Program-made: the position numbers and the translations under genes
Source of the DNA: Novosphingobium silvae
GTDB taxonomy: Bacteria; Pseudomonadota; Alphaproteobacteria; Sphingomonadales; Sphingomonadaceae
Length of the DNA: 64,000 nt
Direction of reading: 5' to 3'
NCBI RefSeq assembly: GCF_009856825.1
Contig: NZ_WVTD01000001.1
Location: 1 to 64,000 of the forward strand
In this document: positions 51,700-61,049 of the stretch, piece by piece
Position numbering within the stretch: the stretch's first letter is position 1
How the letters are laid out: every line of letters starts with the position of its first letter
Notes under the pieces: model-generated
Databases searched by the model: none
What the model was told of the DNA's origin: nothing
What the model saw: the letters and a program-made list of their open reading frames with translations, nothing else

Positions 51700-52011
51700 G
51701 TCTACGAACGTACCTTCGCTGCGCCCCATAAGCATTCACCCGGACGCGTGGACGTAGCACGCCGAGCCTCAGGCTGAACGATGGACACCGGCCCATTGTT
51801 CTCCTGCGATCATGACTCGTACACGACTTGCGGGTCAATAGCGAACGGAAATACGCGTTCATTTCGGGTACAGGCCGCTTGTTAGCGGGTTCCGGCGCCG
51901 GAAAGGTCCGTTCTCGCCCGATTTGACTTGCCTGTTCGCGCGCAACGGTCTTGATGGCGACCCTTCCGGCCCCGATGGCCGACAGCAGAACGAATCCGGA
52001 GAGCAAGCGCC
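51700..52011. other. Divergent intergenic region, cold-shock gene / DUF442 gene
   Basis: These 312 bases hold no gene I can support. On the minus strand TTGACC (complement of 51832-51837) is followed after 17 bases by a weak TCATGA box, a possible cold-shock promoter with a leader of about 110 bases. On the plus strand TTGACT at 51922 could be part of the DUF442 promoter. GGAGAG at 51998-52003 is the probable ribosome site of the plus-strand gene. Confidence 0.35.
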
Positions 52012-52437
52012 ATGTTCCGCCAGGTCACCGACACCGTCTTCGCCAGCCCGCAGATCGGCACCGATGCCATCGCAGAAGCCAAGGCGCTCGGCGTCGTTCG
52101 GATCATCAACAATCGGCCCGAGGGCGAAAGCGAGGACCAGACGCCCGGTCCCGAGATCGAGGCCGCTGCGCGCGCCGCGGGGTTGGACTACGTGGCCATA
52201 CCCGTCTCGCACTCGGGCTTCAGCCAGACCCAGGTCGATGCGATGGAGCAGGCGCTGCAGGCGGATGGCCCGGTTCTGGCCTACTGCCGGTCGGGCACCC
52301 GCTCCACCCTGCTGTGGGCCCTCGCAAGGGCGAAGGCCGGCGACAGCCCGGCCGTCATCGCCTCCAAGGCCGCAGGCGCCGGATACGACGTGTCGCCGAT
52401 CCGCCAGTTGATCGAGATGCTCGCCGCCCGCGGCTGA
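52012..52437 (+). CDS. TIGR01244/DUF442 phosphatase-like protein
   Basis: This 141-residue protein of the DUF442 (Blh/TIGR01244) family has IINNRPEGESEDQ near residue 36, YVAIPVSHSGFS, and the phosphatase loop AYCRSGTRSTLLWA carrying a CX5R motif. Such domains are often fused to sulfur-metabolism proteins; here it stands alone. A dual-specificity-phosphatase-like or sulfurtransferase role is inferred from the fold only. Confidence 0.9.
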   Translation: MFRQVTDTVFASPQIGTDAIAEAKALGVVRIINNRPEGESEDQTPGPEIEAAARAAGLDYVAIPVSHSGFSQTQVDAMEQALQADGPVLAYCRSGTRSTLLWALARAKAGDSPAVIASKAAGAGYDVSPIRQLIEMLAARG

Positions 52438-52510
52438 GGTCTCCTTCCGGGTGTGCGCCGGTCCAGGGCTTGACCGGACTGCCTTCCGGCCCGCGTCGAC
52501 AACAAAAAAG

Positions 52511-52535
52511 GGGCCGGAGCGGCTGGCTCCGGCCC
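52511..52535. terminator. Bidirectional terminator between DUF442 gene and amtB
   Basis: A perfect 10-bp stem, GGGCCGGAGC with GCTCCGGCCC, has a 5-base loop. It is flanked by an A run on the left (AAAAAAG) and TTTG on the right. It lies between two convergent genes and can serve both, with the better T run for the minus-strand gene amtB. Confidence 0.85.
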
Positions 52536-52629
52536 TTTGAAGGCTGTGTTCGCAGGAGGAACAACGGTTGGCGACAACGGGGAAGGAGAGGAGAAAGTAC
52601 CCGCCGCCGCCAAACTCTTGAAACCGAAC

Positions 52630-53952
52630 TCAGTTGTAGGCGCGCTCGCCATGCTCGCCGATGTCGAGGCCGTCCGATTCGACTTCCGGCGAGACCCGCA
52701 GGCCGGTGAGGGCCTTGGCGATGAAGATGGCGATGGCGGTTCCAACCACCGACAGGACGATCGTGGCGACCACGGCCAGGATCTGCGTGACCAGTTGCCC
52801 GCCGATGCTGTAGTCGGCAGCGCCGGGACCGCCGAGCGAGGGGGCGCACACGATGCCGGTGCCGATGGCGCCGACGATGCCGCCCACGCCGTGGATGCCG
52901 AATGCGTCGAGCGAGTCGTCGTAGCCCAGGGCGGGCTTGACCTTCGAGACGAAGATGAAGCAGACGATCGATGCGACGGCGCCCAGGACGATGGCGCCGA
53001 ACGGACCCGAGTTACCAGCCGCAGGCGTTACCGCGACGAGGCCGGCGATGATGCCCGAGCAGTAGCCGAGCGCCGAACCCTTGTGACCCGAGAAACGCTC
53101 GGCAAGCATCCAGAACAGGGCGGCGGAAGCGGTGGCGACGAACGTGTTGATCATGGCCAGCGCGGCCGAACCGTTGGCTTCGAGAGCCGAGCCGGCGTTG
53201 AAGCCGAACCAGCCCACCCACAGCATGCCGGTGCCGACGAAAGTCAGCGTCAGCGAGTGGGGCGGCATTGGCTCGGTGGGGAAGCCCTTGCGCTTGCCAA
53301 GGAGCAGAGCGGCGACGAGCGCCGAGACACCGGCGTTGATGTGGACCACGGTGCCGCCGGCGAAGTCGAGAGCGCCCATCGCGAAGAACACGCCGCGCGC
53401 TTCCCAGACCATGTGAGCGATCGGATAATACACGATCAGCAGCCACACGACAGCGAAGGCCATCACGGCCGAGAACTTCATGCGCTCCACGACCGAACCC
53501 AGGACCAGCGCGATGGTGATCGCCGAGAAGGTCATCTGGAAGCTGATGAACAGATATTCCGAGATCACTTCATCGGTGAAGGTCGCGGCAGTGGAGTCGG
53601 GCGTGACGCCTGCGAGGAAGAACTTGCCCCAGCTGATGAACTGGTTGCCTTCGGGGCCGAATGCCAGGCCATAGCCGAACATCACCCACATCAGCATGGC
53701 GAGCGCAGTGACGCCGCCGATCTGGGTCATCGTGGAAAGCATGTTCTTCGAACGGGTAAGACCGCCGTAGAAGAGAGCGAGGCCGGGAAGGATCATCATC
53801 AGGACCAGCAGGGTCGAGGTCATCATCCAGGCGTTGTTGCCGGGGTTGGGCACCGGCGCGGCGGCGGCCGCTTCCTGCGCCCAGGCAGGCATTGCGGCGA
53901 GCAGCGACGCGGTGAGTGCACCGGCGCCGCAGATAAGCTTGCGGTTCATCAT
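52630..53952 (-). CDS. amtB: Ammonium transporter
   Basis: The product has about 440 residues. An N-terminal signal-like segment ending in AWAQ precedes eleven transmembrane helices of the Amt family, with GLALFYGGLTRSKNMLS, FGYGLAFG, the FAGGTVVHINAG segment and HGVGGIVGA carrying pore histidines. It takes up ammonium. It lies directly downstream of glnK, whose product blocks AmtB when nitrogen is plentiful. The start is put at 53952, after GAGGGGAATTTCC. Confidence 0.94.
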   Translation of the reverse strand: MMNRKLICGAGALTASLLAAMPAWAQEAAAAAPVPNPGNNAWMMTSTLLVLMMILPGLALFYGGLTRSKNMLSTMTQIGGVTALAMLMWVMFGYGLAFGPEGNQFISWGKFFLAGVTPDSTAATFTDEVISEYLFISFQMTFSAITIALVLGSVVERMKFSAVMAFAVVWLLIVYYPIAHMVWEARGVFFAMGALDFAGGTVVHINAGVSALVAALLLGKRKGFPTEPMPPHSLTLTFVGTGMLWVGWFGFNAGSALEANGSAALAMINTFVATASAALFWMLAERFSGHKGSALGYCSGIIAGLVAVTPAAGNSGPFGAIVLGAVASIVCFIFVSKVKPALGYDDSLDAFGIHGVGGIVGAIGTGIVCAPSLGGPGAADYSIGGQLVTQILAVVATIVLSVVGTAIAIFIAKALTGLRVSPEVESDGLDIGEHGERAYN

Positions 53953-53963
53953 GGAAATTCCCC

Positions 53964-54314
<351 letters not shown>

Positions 54315-54350
54315 TTAGCCACCGGCCCAGCGCCGGCTGAGGACAGGCCT

Positions 54351-54366
54351 TGCAAGGGCCGTGCCA
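54351..54366 (-). promoter_or_regulatory. Sigma-54 (-24/-12) promoter of glnK-amtB
   Basis: The minus strand reads TGGCACGGCCCTTGCA, matching the RpoN consensus TGGCACG-N4-TTGCA at all fixed positions. It ends 48 bases before the glnK ATG, so transcription would start about 38 bases upstream of the gene. The -24 half is part of an inverted repeat GTGCCACTTGGCAC. An NtrC-type activator site should lie further upstream; I did not identify one. Confidence 0.88.
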
Positions 54367-54474
54367 CTTGGCACGCCGCGCGCTTTCAGGCGGTCAGGGC
54401 AGAGGCAGGTAGGCTCGCGACGCGATCATGCACGGCAAGGGACGCGCGCCGTCGCACGTTCCTTGGGCACATGC

Positions 54475-55179
54475 CTAATTTTTAGGCAACTCGAGTGTCG
54501 CATGGACCGGCAAATGGTCCGAGCCTGTCGCCGACAACGGGCTATGGTGGACATCGGTTCCCTGCACCCGCCATTCGGGAGAGACGACGATCCGGTCGAG
54601 GAAGGCCATCGGGCGGCGAGAGGGGAAGCTGCGCCCGGGCGCGAGAACGCGCCAGCCCTCGTCGAACTCACGCAGGCACCCACCACGCTGCGCCCATTCG
54701 TTGAGGTCGCCCATCATGACCGTGGGTACCTTTTCGCTGCAGTCGTTGCAGTGGGCCAGCACGCTGCGCACCTGATGGCGGCGCCTGAGGCCCGAAAGGT
54801 CGAGGTGCATGCCCACCACCCTGACCCGCCGTCCTTCGATGCAGAGGTCGGCGCGCACGGCGCCCCTGGGTTCAAGCACCGGCAACGGAACGGGCGCCGC
54901 CTCCACCAGTTCGATCCCGCGGCGTACCAGGATGGCATTGCCATGCCAGCCAAGGCTGTCAGGCTTCATCGACAGCGGCACGGGCGCATAATCGGTCGCG
55001 GAATGGATCGCGTCGAGCGGGAGCACCGCCATGCGACGGCCGTAGCGCCGGTCTACCTCCTGCAACGCGATGACGTCGGCGTCTACCTCGCGCAGGACGT
55101 TCAGGATCCGCTCGGGATCGCGCCGCCGGTCCAGCCCGACGGCCTTGTGGATGTTGTAACTGGCAAACTTGATCTGCAA
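54475..55179 (-). CDS. Endonuclease/exonuclease/phosphatase (EEP) family hydrolase
   Basis: The product has about 234 residues. EEP motifs appear in order: FASYNIHKAVG (Asn), ALQEVDRRYG (Glu metal ligand), VVGMHLDLSG (His), MMGDLNEWAQ (Asp, Asn), and a C-terminal GSDHLPVHATL (Asp-His). The family covers DNases and phosphodiesterases; relatives often sit beside lipid genes. The likely start is TTG at 55179, just before the conserved opening; an ATG at 55242 would add 21 atypical residues. Confidence 0.85.
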   Translation of the reverse strand: MQIKFASYNIHKAVGLDRRRDPERILNVLREVDADVIALQEVDRRYGRRMAVLPLDAIHSATDYAPVPLSMKPDSLGWHGNAILVRRGIELVEAAPVPLPVLEPRGAVRADLCIEGRRVRVVGMHLDLSGLRRRHQVRSVLAHCNDCSEKVPTVMMGDLNEWAQRGGCLREFDEGWRVLAPGRSFPSRRPMAFLDRIVVSPEWRVQGTDVHHSPLSATGSDHLPVHATLELPKN

Positions 55180-55283
55180 CGCGGGCTTTTCCGTGACACG
55201 TGTCCCGCAACAATCCCTCAGCGAACCATGAGGTTGCACCATGGTCCGTTCACGAGCAAATCCTGAACTCCATTTACCGATAT

Positions 55284-55299
55284 GGTTCCACGTGGAACA
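55284..55299. promoter_or_regulatory. parS ParB-binding site, copy 2
   Basis: On the minus strand the 16-mer is TGTTCCACGTGGAACC, identical to the known Pseudomonas-type chromosomal parS, with a perfect 14-bp palindrome GTTCCACGTGGAAC. It lies in the short gap between the EEP gene and prfC, 7 bases past the prfC stop. A one-mismatch copy is at 31070. Confidence 0.85.
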
Positions 55300-55305
55300 C
55301 GGTCC

Positions 55306-56841
55306 TCACCGTTCCTTCGTGGCGCTGAAAGTCAGGTCCGGGTTGCGTTCCTGCTGGTAGTTCACGTCCCAGGCGGAGCGGGCCATGAACACCGGGTCGC
55401 CGTCGCGGTCGCGCGCCAGGTTCATCTTGTTGAACTCGGCGAAATCGCGCAGCGTCTTGTCGTCCCCCTTGAGCCAACGAGCCGTGTCGAAGGGCGAGCC
55501 TTCCAGCATCGCCTCCACCTTGTACTCGGCCTCCAGGCGGGAGATCAGCACGTCGAGCTGCAACTGGCCGACGACGCCCACGATCCACTGCGAGCCGATC
55601 TCCGGGTAGAAGACCTGGATCACGCCCTCTTCCGACAGATCGTCGAGCGCCTTCCTGAGCTGCTTGGTCTTGGTGGGATCCTTGAGCTGCACGCGGCGCA
55701 GGATTTCCGGTGCGAAGTTCGGCAGTCCGGTGAAGCGCACGTCGTTCTTTTCCGACAGCGTGTCGCCCACGCGCAGGGTGCCGTGGTTGGGAATGCCGAT
55801 GATGTCGCCGGGCTCCGCATTGTCGGCGATCTCGCGGTCCTGCGCGAAGAACAGGATCGGCGAGTGTACCGCGATCGGCTTGCCAAGCCCCGACGGCGTC
55901 AGCTTCATGCCCCGTTTGAAAGTGCCCGAGACCAGCCGCATGAAGGCAATGCGGTCGCGGTGCATCGGGTCCATGTTCGCCTGCACCTTGAAGATGAAGC
56001 CCGTGACTTCCTTGTCGTCCGGCAGGATCGTGCCCTGTTCGGAAGGCTGCGGGCGGGGTGGCGGCGCGAAGCGCTCGATCGCATCGATCAGTTCGGTGAC
56101 GCCGAAGTTCTTCAGCGCCGAGCCGAAGTAGACCGGTGTCAGGTCGCCGCCGCGATAGGCGTCGATATCGAATTCGGGATAGCCTGCCTGTGCCAGTTCA
56201 AGCTCCTCGGCCACGGCCTCGGGCAGCTGCGCGCCTTCGTCCACCTTGCCGAGATATTCCTTGCTTGGCCCCTCCGGGCGGCTGATCCGGCCCGAGGCGA
56301 TATCGAGAATGCCTTCGAACTGCCCGCCCATGCCGACCGGCCAGGACATCGGGCACACGTCGAGCGCGAGCATGTCCGCCACTTCGTCGAGCAGGTCGAA
56401 GCAGGCCCGTCCCTCGCGGTCCACCTTGTTGACGAACGTGATGATCGGCACCGATCGCAGGCGGCAAACTTCGAAGAGCTTGCGCGTCTGCGGCTCGATG
56501 CCTTTCGCCGCGTCGATGACCATGATGGCCGAATCGACCGCGGTCAGCGTGCGGTAGGTGTCTTCCGAGAAGTCTTCGTGGCCCGGCGTGTCGAGCAGGT
56601 TGAAAGTGATCCCGTCGCGCTCGAAAGTCATGACCGAGCTGGTCACGGAGATGCCGCGCTGCTGCTCGATCTTCATCCAGTCCGAACGGGCGCGCCGCGC
56701 CGCGCCGCGCGCCTTCACCTGCCCGGCAAGGTGGATCGCCCCGCCTTGCAGAAGCAGCTTTTCGGTCAACGTGGTCTTGCCCGCGTCGGGGTGCGAGATG
56801 ATCGCGAAAGTGCGGCGGGACTGGTGGGGCGCGGTGGTCAT
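55306..56841 (-). CDS. prfC: Peptide chain release factor 3
   Basis: This 511-residue translational GTPase has G1 HPDAGKTT (residues 17-24), the G2 region QRGISVTSSVM, G3 LLDTPGHEDF and G4 FVNKVDREG, all in the N-terminal domain. Domains II and III carry the RF3-specific QVFYPEIGSQWIVGVVGQLQ. It recycles RF1/RF2 from ribosomes. The gene stands alone, followed by a parS site. Confidence 0.95.
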   Translation of the reverse strand: MTTAPHQSRRTFAIISHPDAGKTTLTEKLLLQGGAIHLAGQVKARGAARRARSDWMKIEQQRGISVTSSVMTFERDGITFNLLDTPGHEDFSEDTYRTLTAVDSAIMVIDAAKGIEPQTRKLFEVCRLRSVPIITFVNKVDREGRACFDLLDEVADMLALDVCPMSWPVGMGGQFEGILDIASGRISRPEGPSKEYLGKVDEGAQLPEAVAEELELAQAGYPEFDIDAYRGGDLTPVYFGSALKNFGVTELIDAIERFAPPPRPQPSEQGTILPDDKEVTGFIFKVQANMDPMHRDRIAFMRLVSGTFKRGMKLTPSGLGKPIAVHSPILFFAQDREIADNAEPGDIIGIPNHGTLRVGDTLSEKNDVRFTGLPNFAPEILRRVQLKDPTKTKQLRKALDDLSEEGVIQVFYPEIGSQWIVGVVGQLQLDVLISRLEAEYKVEAMLEGSPFDTARWLKGDDKTLRDFAEFNKMNLARDRDGDPVFMARSAWDVNYQQERNPDLTFSATKER

Positions 56842-56928
56842 CCGCGCGCCTTTAGTTTGCCCAGGCAGATAAGGGAAGATTGAAGGGGCGATCCGGCTCC
56901 ATTGCGGGGGATCGCGCCCCGGAAGCGA

Positions 56929-57678
56929 TCATCCCTCGCGCGCCACCTGGAAGCCCGCGAACGACTGGTTCACCGGCATCAGCTCCAGCGTGTTGATGTT
57001 GACGTGCGCGGGCTGGGTGGCGACCCAGAGCACCGTTTGCGCGATGTCGGCGCCGGTCAGCGGGTTGACGCCTGCGTAGAACGTGTCCGACGCCGCCTGA
57101 TCGCCGCCGTTGCGCACGACGGTGAACTCTGTCTCCACCATGCCCGGCTCGATCGAGGTGACGCGAACGCCGGTGCCCGACAGGTCCGAGCGCAGCCCCA
57201 GCGCGAACTGGCGCACGAAGGCCTTGGTGCCGCCGTATACGTTGCCGCCGGTGTAGGGATAGGTCGCCGCGACGGAGGAGAGCATCACGATCGCTCCCTT
57301 GCGTTCGATCAGGCCCGGCAGCAGCTTGTGCGTGAGCGAGGCGAGCGCGGTGACGTTGGTGTCGATCATGGTCTTCCAGTCCGACACTCTGGAAGACTGC
57401 GCGGGCGCTGCGCCAAGCGCAAGGCCTGCGTTGTTCACGAGGCAGTCGATCGCCGCGAATGGGGCAGGCAGGGCCGCCAGCGCCGCATCGCGCGCGTCCT
57501 CGTCACGCATGTCATAGGCGCAAGGGTGGAAGCGGTCCGCGCCAAGCTCGTCCGCCAGCGCCTGCAGCCGCTCCACGCGGCGGCCGGTGCCGACCACTTT
57601 CCAGCCCGCAGCGACGAAGGCGCGGGCGCAGGCTTCACCGATCCCGGCCGTGGCGCCGGTGATGAGGACGGTCTTCAT
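56929..57678 (-). CDS. SDR-family oxidoreductase
   Basis: This 249-residue classical short-chain dehydrogenase has cofactor motif TGATAGIGEACAR (from residue 7), the NNAG motif in DCLVNNAGLALG, catalytic Ser in MLSSVAATYPY and YGGTKAFVRQF giving Tyr-X3-Lys. It resembles the YdfG group (serine/3-hydroxy acid dehydrogenases); the substrate is not certain. It starts 12 bases after the mutarotase-like gene, probably one operon. Confidence 0.9.
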   Translation of the reverse strand: MKTVLITGATAGIGEACARAFVAAGWKVVGTGRRVERLQALADELGADRFHPCAYDMRDEDARDAALAALPAPFAAIDCLVNNAGLALGAAPAQSSRVSDWKTMIDTNVTALASLTHKLLPGLIERKGAIVMLSSVAATYPYTGGNVYGGTKAFVRQFALGLRSDLSGTGVRVTSIEPGMVETEFTVVRNGGDQAASDTFYAGVNPLTGADIAQTVLWVATQPAHVNINTLELMPVNQSFAGFQVAREG

Positions 57679-57690
57679 GGGAAAGTTCCT

Positions 57691-58572
57691 TCAGTCTGCG
57701 GAGAGGACGGCGACATCCATGCGGAAGCTGCGCGCCTCTCCGGGCGGCAGGGCGATAATGCCCGGCTTCTCGCGAAAGTCCCCGGCGAAGCCGAGGGGAT
57801 CGGCGATGCCCTGCCAGGGTTCGATGCAGAGATAGGCCGCGCCCGGCTTCTGCCAGATGCCGAGCATGGGCGTGTCGGGAAAAGCGATGGAAAGCTGCGC
57901 CGCGCCGGCTGCACCGAACGTGAGCGAGCGGCTGGAAAGGCGGTCCCAGATAAGAGCGTCGCCCTCGAACAGACCGGCGTCGGGGCACAGGAGGTGCCCC
58001 TCCACCGGGGTTGCCAAGGGTTCGGGAAGGAGGAGGCCGGTGGCAGGGTCGATGCGGCGGACGGGCTGCGGCTCGCCCTGCTCGAATGCGATCGCGTGGT
58101 CGCCCTTGGCGGCGCCGCCCGGCAGCGGCCAGGCAAAGGCCGGATGGAAGCCGAAGCTGAAGGGCATCGTCTCCTCGCCGGGATTGGAGACCCGCGCTTC
58201 CATGCGGAGCGACTTGCCTTCAAGGCGGAAGGCCATGTCGAGCACGAAGGCGAAAGGATAGGCCTTGCGGCTCTCCTCGCTGTCGGCAAGGCGGAAGAGC
58301 GCGTGTGCCTCGCCCGCGTCCACCACCTCGAACATGGAGCGGCGGGCAAGGCCGTGCTTGGGCAGCGTGAAGGCCTGCCCGTCGACACGGTAGGTATCGT
58401 TCGCGAGGGCCCCGACGATGGGGAAGAGCAGCGGTGCGTGACCGGTCCAGAACGCCGGATCGGCATCGGTCATGTATTCGCGGCCGAGCGTGTCTGTCAG
58501 CGACCACAGCTCGGCCCCGAAAGGGTTGATCCGGGCCGTAAGCTCGCCCGAGGAGATGGTCACGAATTCCAC
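57691..58572 (-). CDS. Aldose 1-epimerase family protein
   Basis: This 293-residue protein has the galactose-mutarotase fold, with NPFGAELWSLTD near residue 17, GHAPLLFPIVG (sugar-phosphate or hexose binding), and MPFSFGFHPAFAWPL with the catalytic-region His. It resembles the LacX/YeaD-type subgroup whose sugar is unclear. It lies 48 bases downstream of pheT and 12 bases before the SDR gene. Confidence 0.88.
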   Translation of the reverse strand: MEFVTISSGELTARINPFGAELWSLTDTLGREYMTDADPAFWTGHAPLLFPIVGALANDTYRVDGQAFTLPKHGLARRSMFEVVDAGEAHALFRLADSEESRKAYPFAFVLDMAFRLEGKSLRMEARVSNPGEETMPFSFGFHPAFAWPLPGGAAKGDHAIAFEQGEPQPVRRIDPATGLLLPEPLATPVEGHLLCPDAGLFEGDALIWDRLSSRSLTFGAAGAAQLSIAFPDTPMLGIWQKPGAAYLCIEPWQGIADPLGFAGDFREKPGIIALPPGEARSFRMDVAVLSAD

Positions 58573-58620
58573 GTCGATCTCCTTGTCATCGCCCCGCCGG
58601 GACTCGCCCGAGCCCCGGCA

Positions 58621-61029
58621 TCAACCGCGCAGCACCGCTCCGAGCTTGGCCGCGGCGGCAGTCACCTTGTCGCTGATCGCCTTGATTTCCTCGTCCTTGT
58701 AGCTCTTCTCGAGCGGCTGCAGCGTGACTTCGAGGGCCAGCGACTTCTGTCCTTCGGGCACGCCCTGCCCCCGGAAGTCGTCGAAGAGGCGAGTAGCGAC
58801 GATGTTCGCCTTGTCCGCACCCTGCACCACGCGCACCAGATCGCCCGAAGGCAGCGCGGCGGGCACCAGGAACGCGAAGTCGCGCGTCACGGCCTGCAGC
58901 GCCGGGGGTGCGTAAGATGTGCGCGCGAAGCTGGCCGCGCCCTTGCGGCCCGGGATCGCGTCGAGGAAGATCTCGGCCATGGCGACCGGGCCGTCGACGT
59001 CGAATTGCCTGGCAAGCGAGGGATGCAGCATGCCGAAGCGCGCGAGCACGTTCTTGGGGCCAAGGCGCAGCGTGGCGGACTGGCCCGGGTGGAACTGCGG
59101 CCCGGCTTCCCCCATGACCTGCAGCTTGTCCACCGGAGCGCCTGCCTCGGCCAGCAGCGCCAGGACTTCGGCCTTGGCGTCGTAGGCGTCGAAAGGCACG
59201 GCCTTGCCGCTCTTCCAGCCGCGCGGCGTCTTCTCGCCCGCCAGCACGAGGCCGAGTGCGAGCCTTTCGTCGCTCGCGCCGCCTTGGCCGCGCAAGTAGC
59301 GGCGACCAAGCTCGAACAGGCGAAGCGAGGATGCGCCGCGATCGAGATTGCGACGGGCAGCCATCAGCAGGCCGGGCAGCAGCGAGGGGCGCATGGCCTT
59401 CATGTCCTCGCTGATCGGGTTGGCGAGGATCCAGAGCGGACCTTCGGCAAAGACGAGTGCAGCCGCCTCGGGCAGGAACGACCATGTGACGGCCTCCTGC
59501 AAGCCGCGCGCGGCCGCCGCGCGGCGGGTTCTGCGCTCCAGCGCCTGCGCGGGTGTGGCGGTCGCCCTGGCAACGCCATCCGCGCGCGGCAGCGGCACGC
59601 TCTTCACATTGTCGAGGCCATGGATGCGCACCACCTCCTCGACGATGTCAGGCGCGCCGTCGATGTCAGGGCGCCAGCCCGGGACGGTGATCGCCCAGTC
59701 CTGGACGCCATTCTCCTCGGTCGCCACGACCGAGAAGCCGAGGCTGCCGAGAATGCGCTGCTGCTCGGCCGGGGACACGATCACGCCGCCCAGCCTTTCC
59801 ACCAGCGCGGGCTGGAAGTGGACGATCTTCGGGGTCGCGGGCGCGGCGCCCTGGCGCACGACCTCGGACGCCTCGCCGCCGCAAAGCGTCTGGATCAGCC
59901 CGGTGAGCTGCGCGAGGCCGGTGTCGAGGAAGTTCGGGTCGATGCCGCGCTCGAACCGCCCGCGCGCGTCGGACGTGAGGTTGAGCTTGCGGCCCGTGCG
60001 CGCGATGCGCTCGGGATCGAAGTAGGCGATCTCCAGCAGCACGTCGGTGGTCTCGTCGCCGCAGCCCGAATGCGCGCCGCCCATGATGCCTGCGATGTCG
60101 TGGACGCCGCTTTCGTCGGCGATCACCGTCATCTCGGCGTCGAGCGTATAGGTCTTCTCGTTCAGCGCCTCGACGCTTTCGCCTTCCACCGCGCGGCGGG
60201 CGACGACCGCGCCGTTCAGCTTCGCCAGGTCATAGGCATGGGCCGGGCGGCCATAGGCGAGCATCACGTAGTTGGTCGCGTCCACCAGCGCCGAGATCGG
60301 GCGCTGTCCGGCGGACTTCAGCCGGTCCTGCAGCCACTGCGGCGAGGGGCGGTTCTTCACCCCCCTGATCACGCGGCCGTAGAAGGCGGGGCAGCCTTGG
60401 GCATCCTCGATGCGGATCTCGACCGGGCATGGATAGCTGCCGTCGATCTCCAGCGCCTCGATAGGCCTGAGCGTGCCGAGGCCCGCCGCGGCGAGATCGC
60501 GGGCGATGCCATAAACGCCCATGCAGTCGGGGCGGTTGGGCGTGATGGCGACGTCGATCACCGGGTCCGCGCCGTGGTACTGGGCGAAGGCGGTGCCCAC
60601 GGGCGCGTCTTCGGGCAGCTCGATGATGCCGTCGTGATCCTCGCCGAGCTCCAGCTCGCGGGTCGAGCACATCATGCCGTTCGATTCGACGCCCCGGATC
60701 GCCGACTTGCGCAGCACAAGGCCGTTCGCCGGAACCGTGGCGCCGGGCAGGCCCAGCACGCCCACGAGCCCCGCGCGGGCATTGGGCGCGCCGCAGACGA
60801 CCTGCAGCGGATCGCCGTCGCCCGTATCGACGGTGAGGACCTGCAGCTTGTCCGCATCGGGATGGCGGGCGGCGGTGAGCACGCGGGCGACGCGGAAGCC
60901 CTGCAGCTTCTCGGCCGGGTCCTCGATGCCTTCTACCTCGAGGCCGATGGCGTTGAGCGTGGCGGCGATCTCCTCGATGCCGGCATCGGTGTCCAGGTAC
61001 TGCTTGAGCCAGGAGAGCGAGAACTTCAT
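58621..61029 (-). CDS. pheT: Phenylalanyl-tRNA synthetase beta subunit
   Basis: This 802-residue protein has N-terminal B1 MKFSLSWLKQYLDTD, the tRNA-binding EMAP domain (about residues 40-150, PDADKLQVLTVDTGDG), B3/B4 and B5 domains, the catalytic-like core and a C-terminal ferredoxin-like anticodon-binding domain (PPALQAVTRDFAFLVP). It forms the alpha2-beta2 enzyme with PheS, whose gene ends 20 bases upstream. Confidence 0.96.
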   Translation of the reverse strand: MKFSLSWLKQYLDTDAGIEEIAATLNAIGLEVEGIEDPAEKLQGFRVARVLTAARHPDADKLQVLTVDTGDGDPLQVVCGAPNARAGLVGVLGLPGATVPANGLVLRKSAIRGVESNGMMCSTRELELGEDHDGIIELPEDAPVGTAFAQYHGADPVIDVAITPNRPDCMGVYGIARDLAAAGLGTLRPIEALEIDGSYPCPVEIRIEDAQGCPAFYGRVIRGVKNRPSPQWLQDRLKSAGQRPISALVDATNYVMLAYGRPAHAYDLAKLNGAVVARRAVEGESVEALNEKTYTLDAEMTVIADESGVHDIAGIMGGAHSGCGDETTDVLLEIAYFDPERIARTGRKLNLTSDARGRFERGIDPNFLDTGLAQLTGLIQTLCGGEASEVVRQGAAPATPKIVHFQPALVERLGGVIVSPAEQQRILGSLGFSVVATEENGVQDWAITVPGWRPDIDGAPDIVEEVVRIHGLDNVKSVPLPRADGVARATATPAQALERRTRRAAAARGLQEAVTWSFLPEAAALVFAEGPLWILANPISEDMKAMRPSLLPGLLMAARRNLDRGASSLRLFELGRRYLRGQGGASDERLALGLVLAGEKTPRGWKSGKAVPFDAYDAKAEVLALLAEAGAPVDKLQVMGEAGPQFHPGQSATLRLGPKNVLARFGMLHPSLARQFDVDGPVAMAEIFLDAIPGRKGAASFARTSYAPPALQAVTRDFAFLVPAALPSGDLVRVVQGADKANIVATRLFDDFRGQGVPEGQKSLALEVTLQPLEKSYKDEEIKAISDKVTAAAAKLGAVLRG

Positions 61030-61049
61030 CTTCTAGATCCTTTCCGCGC

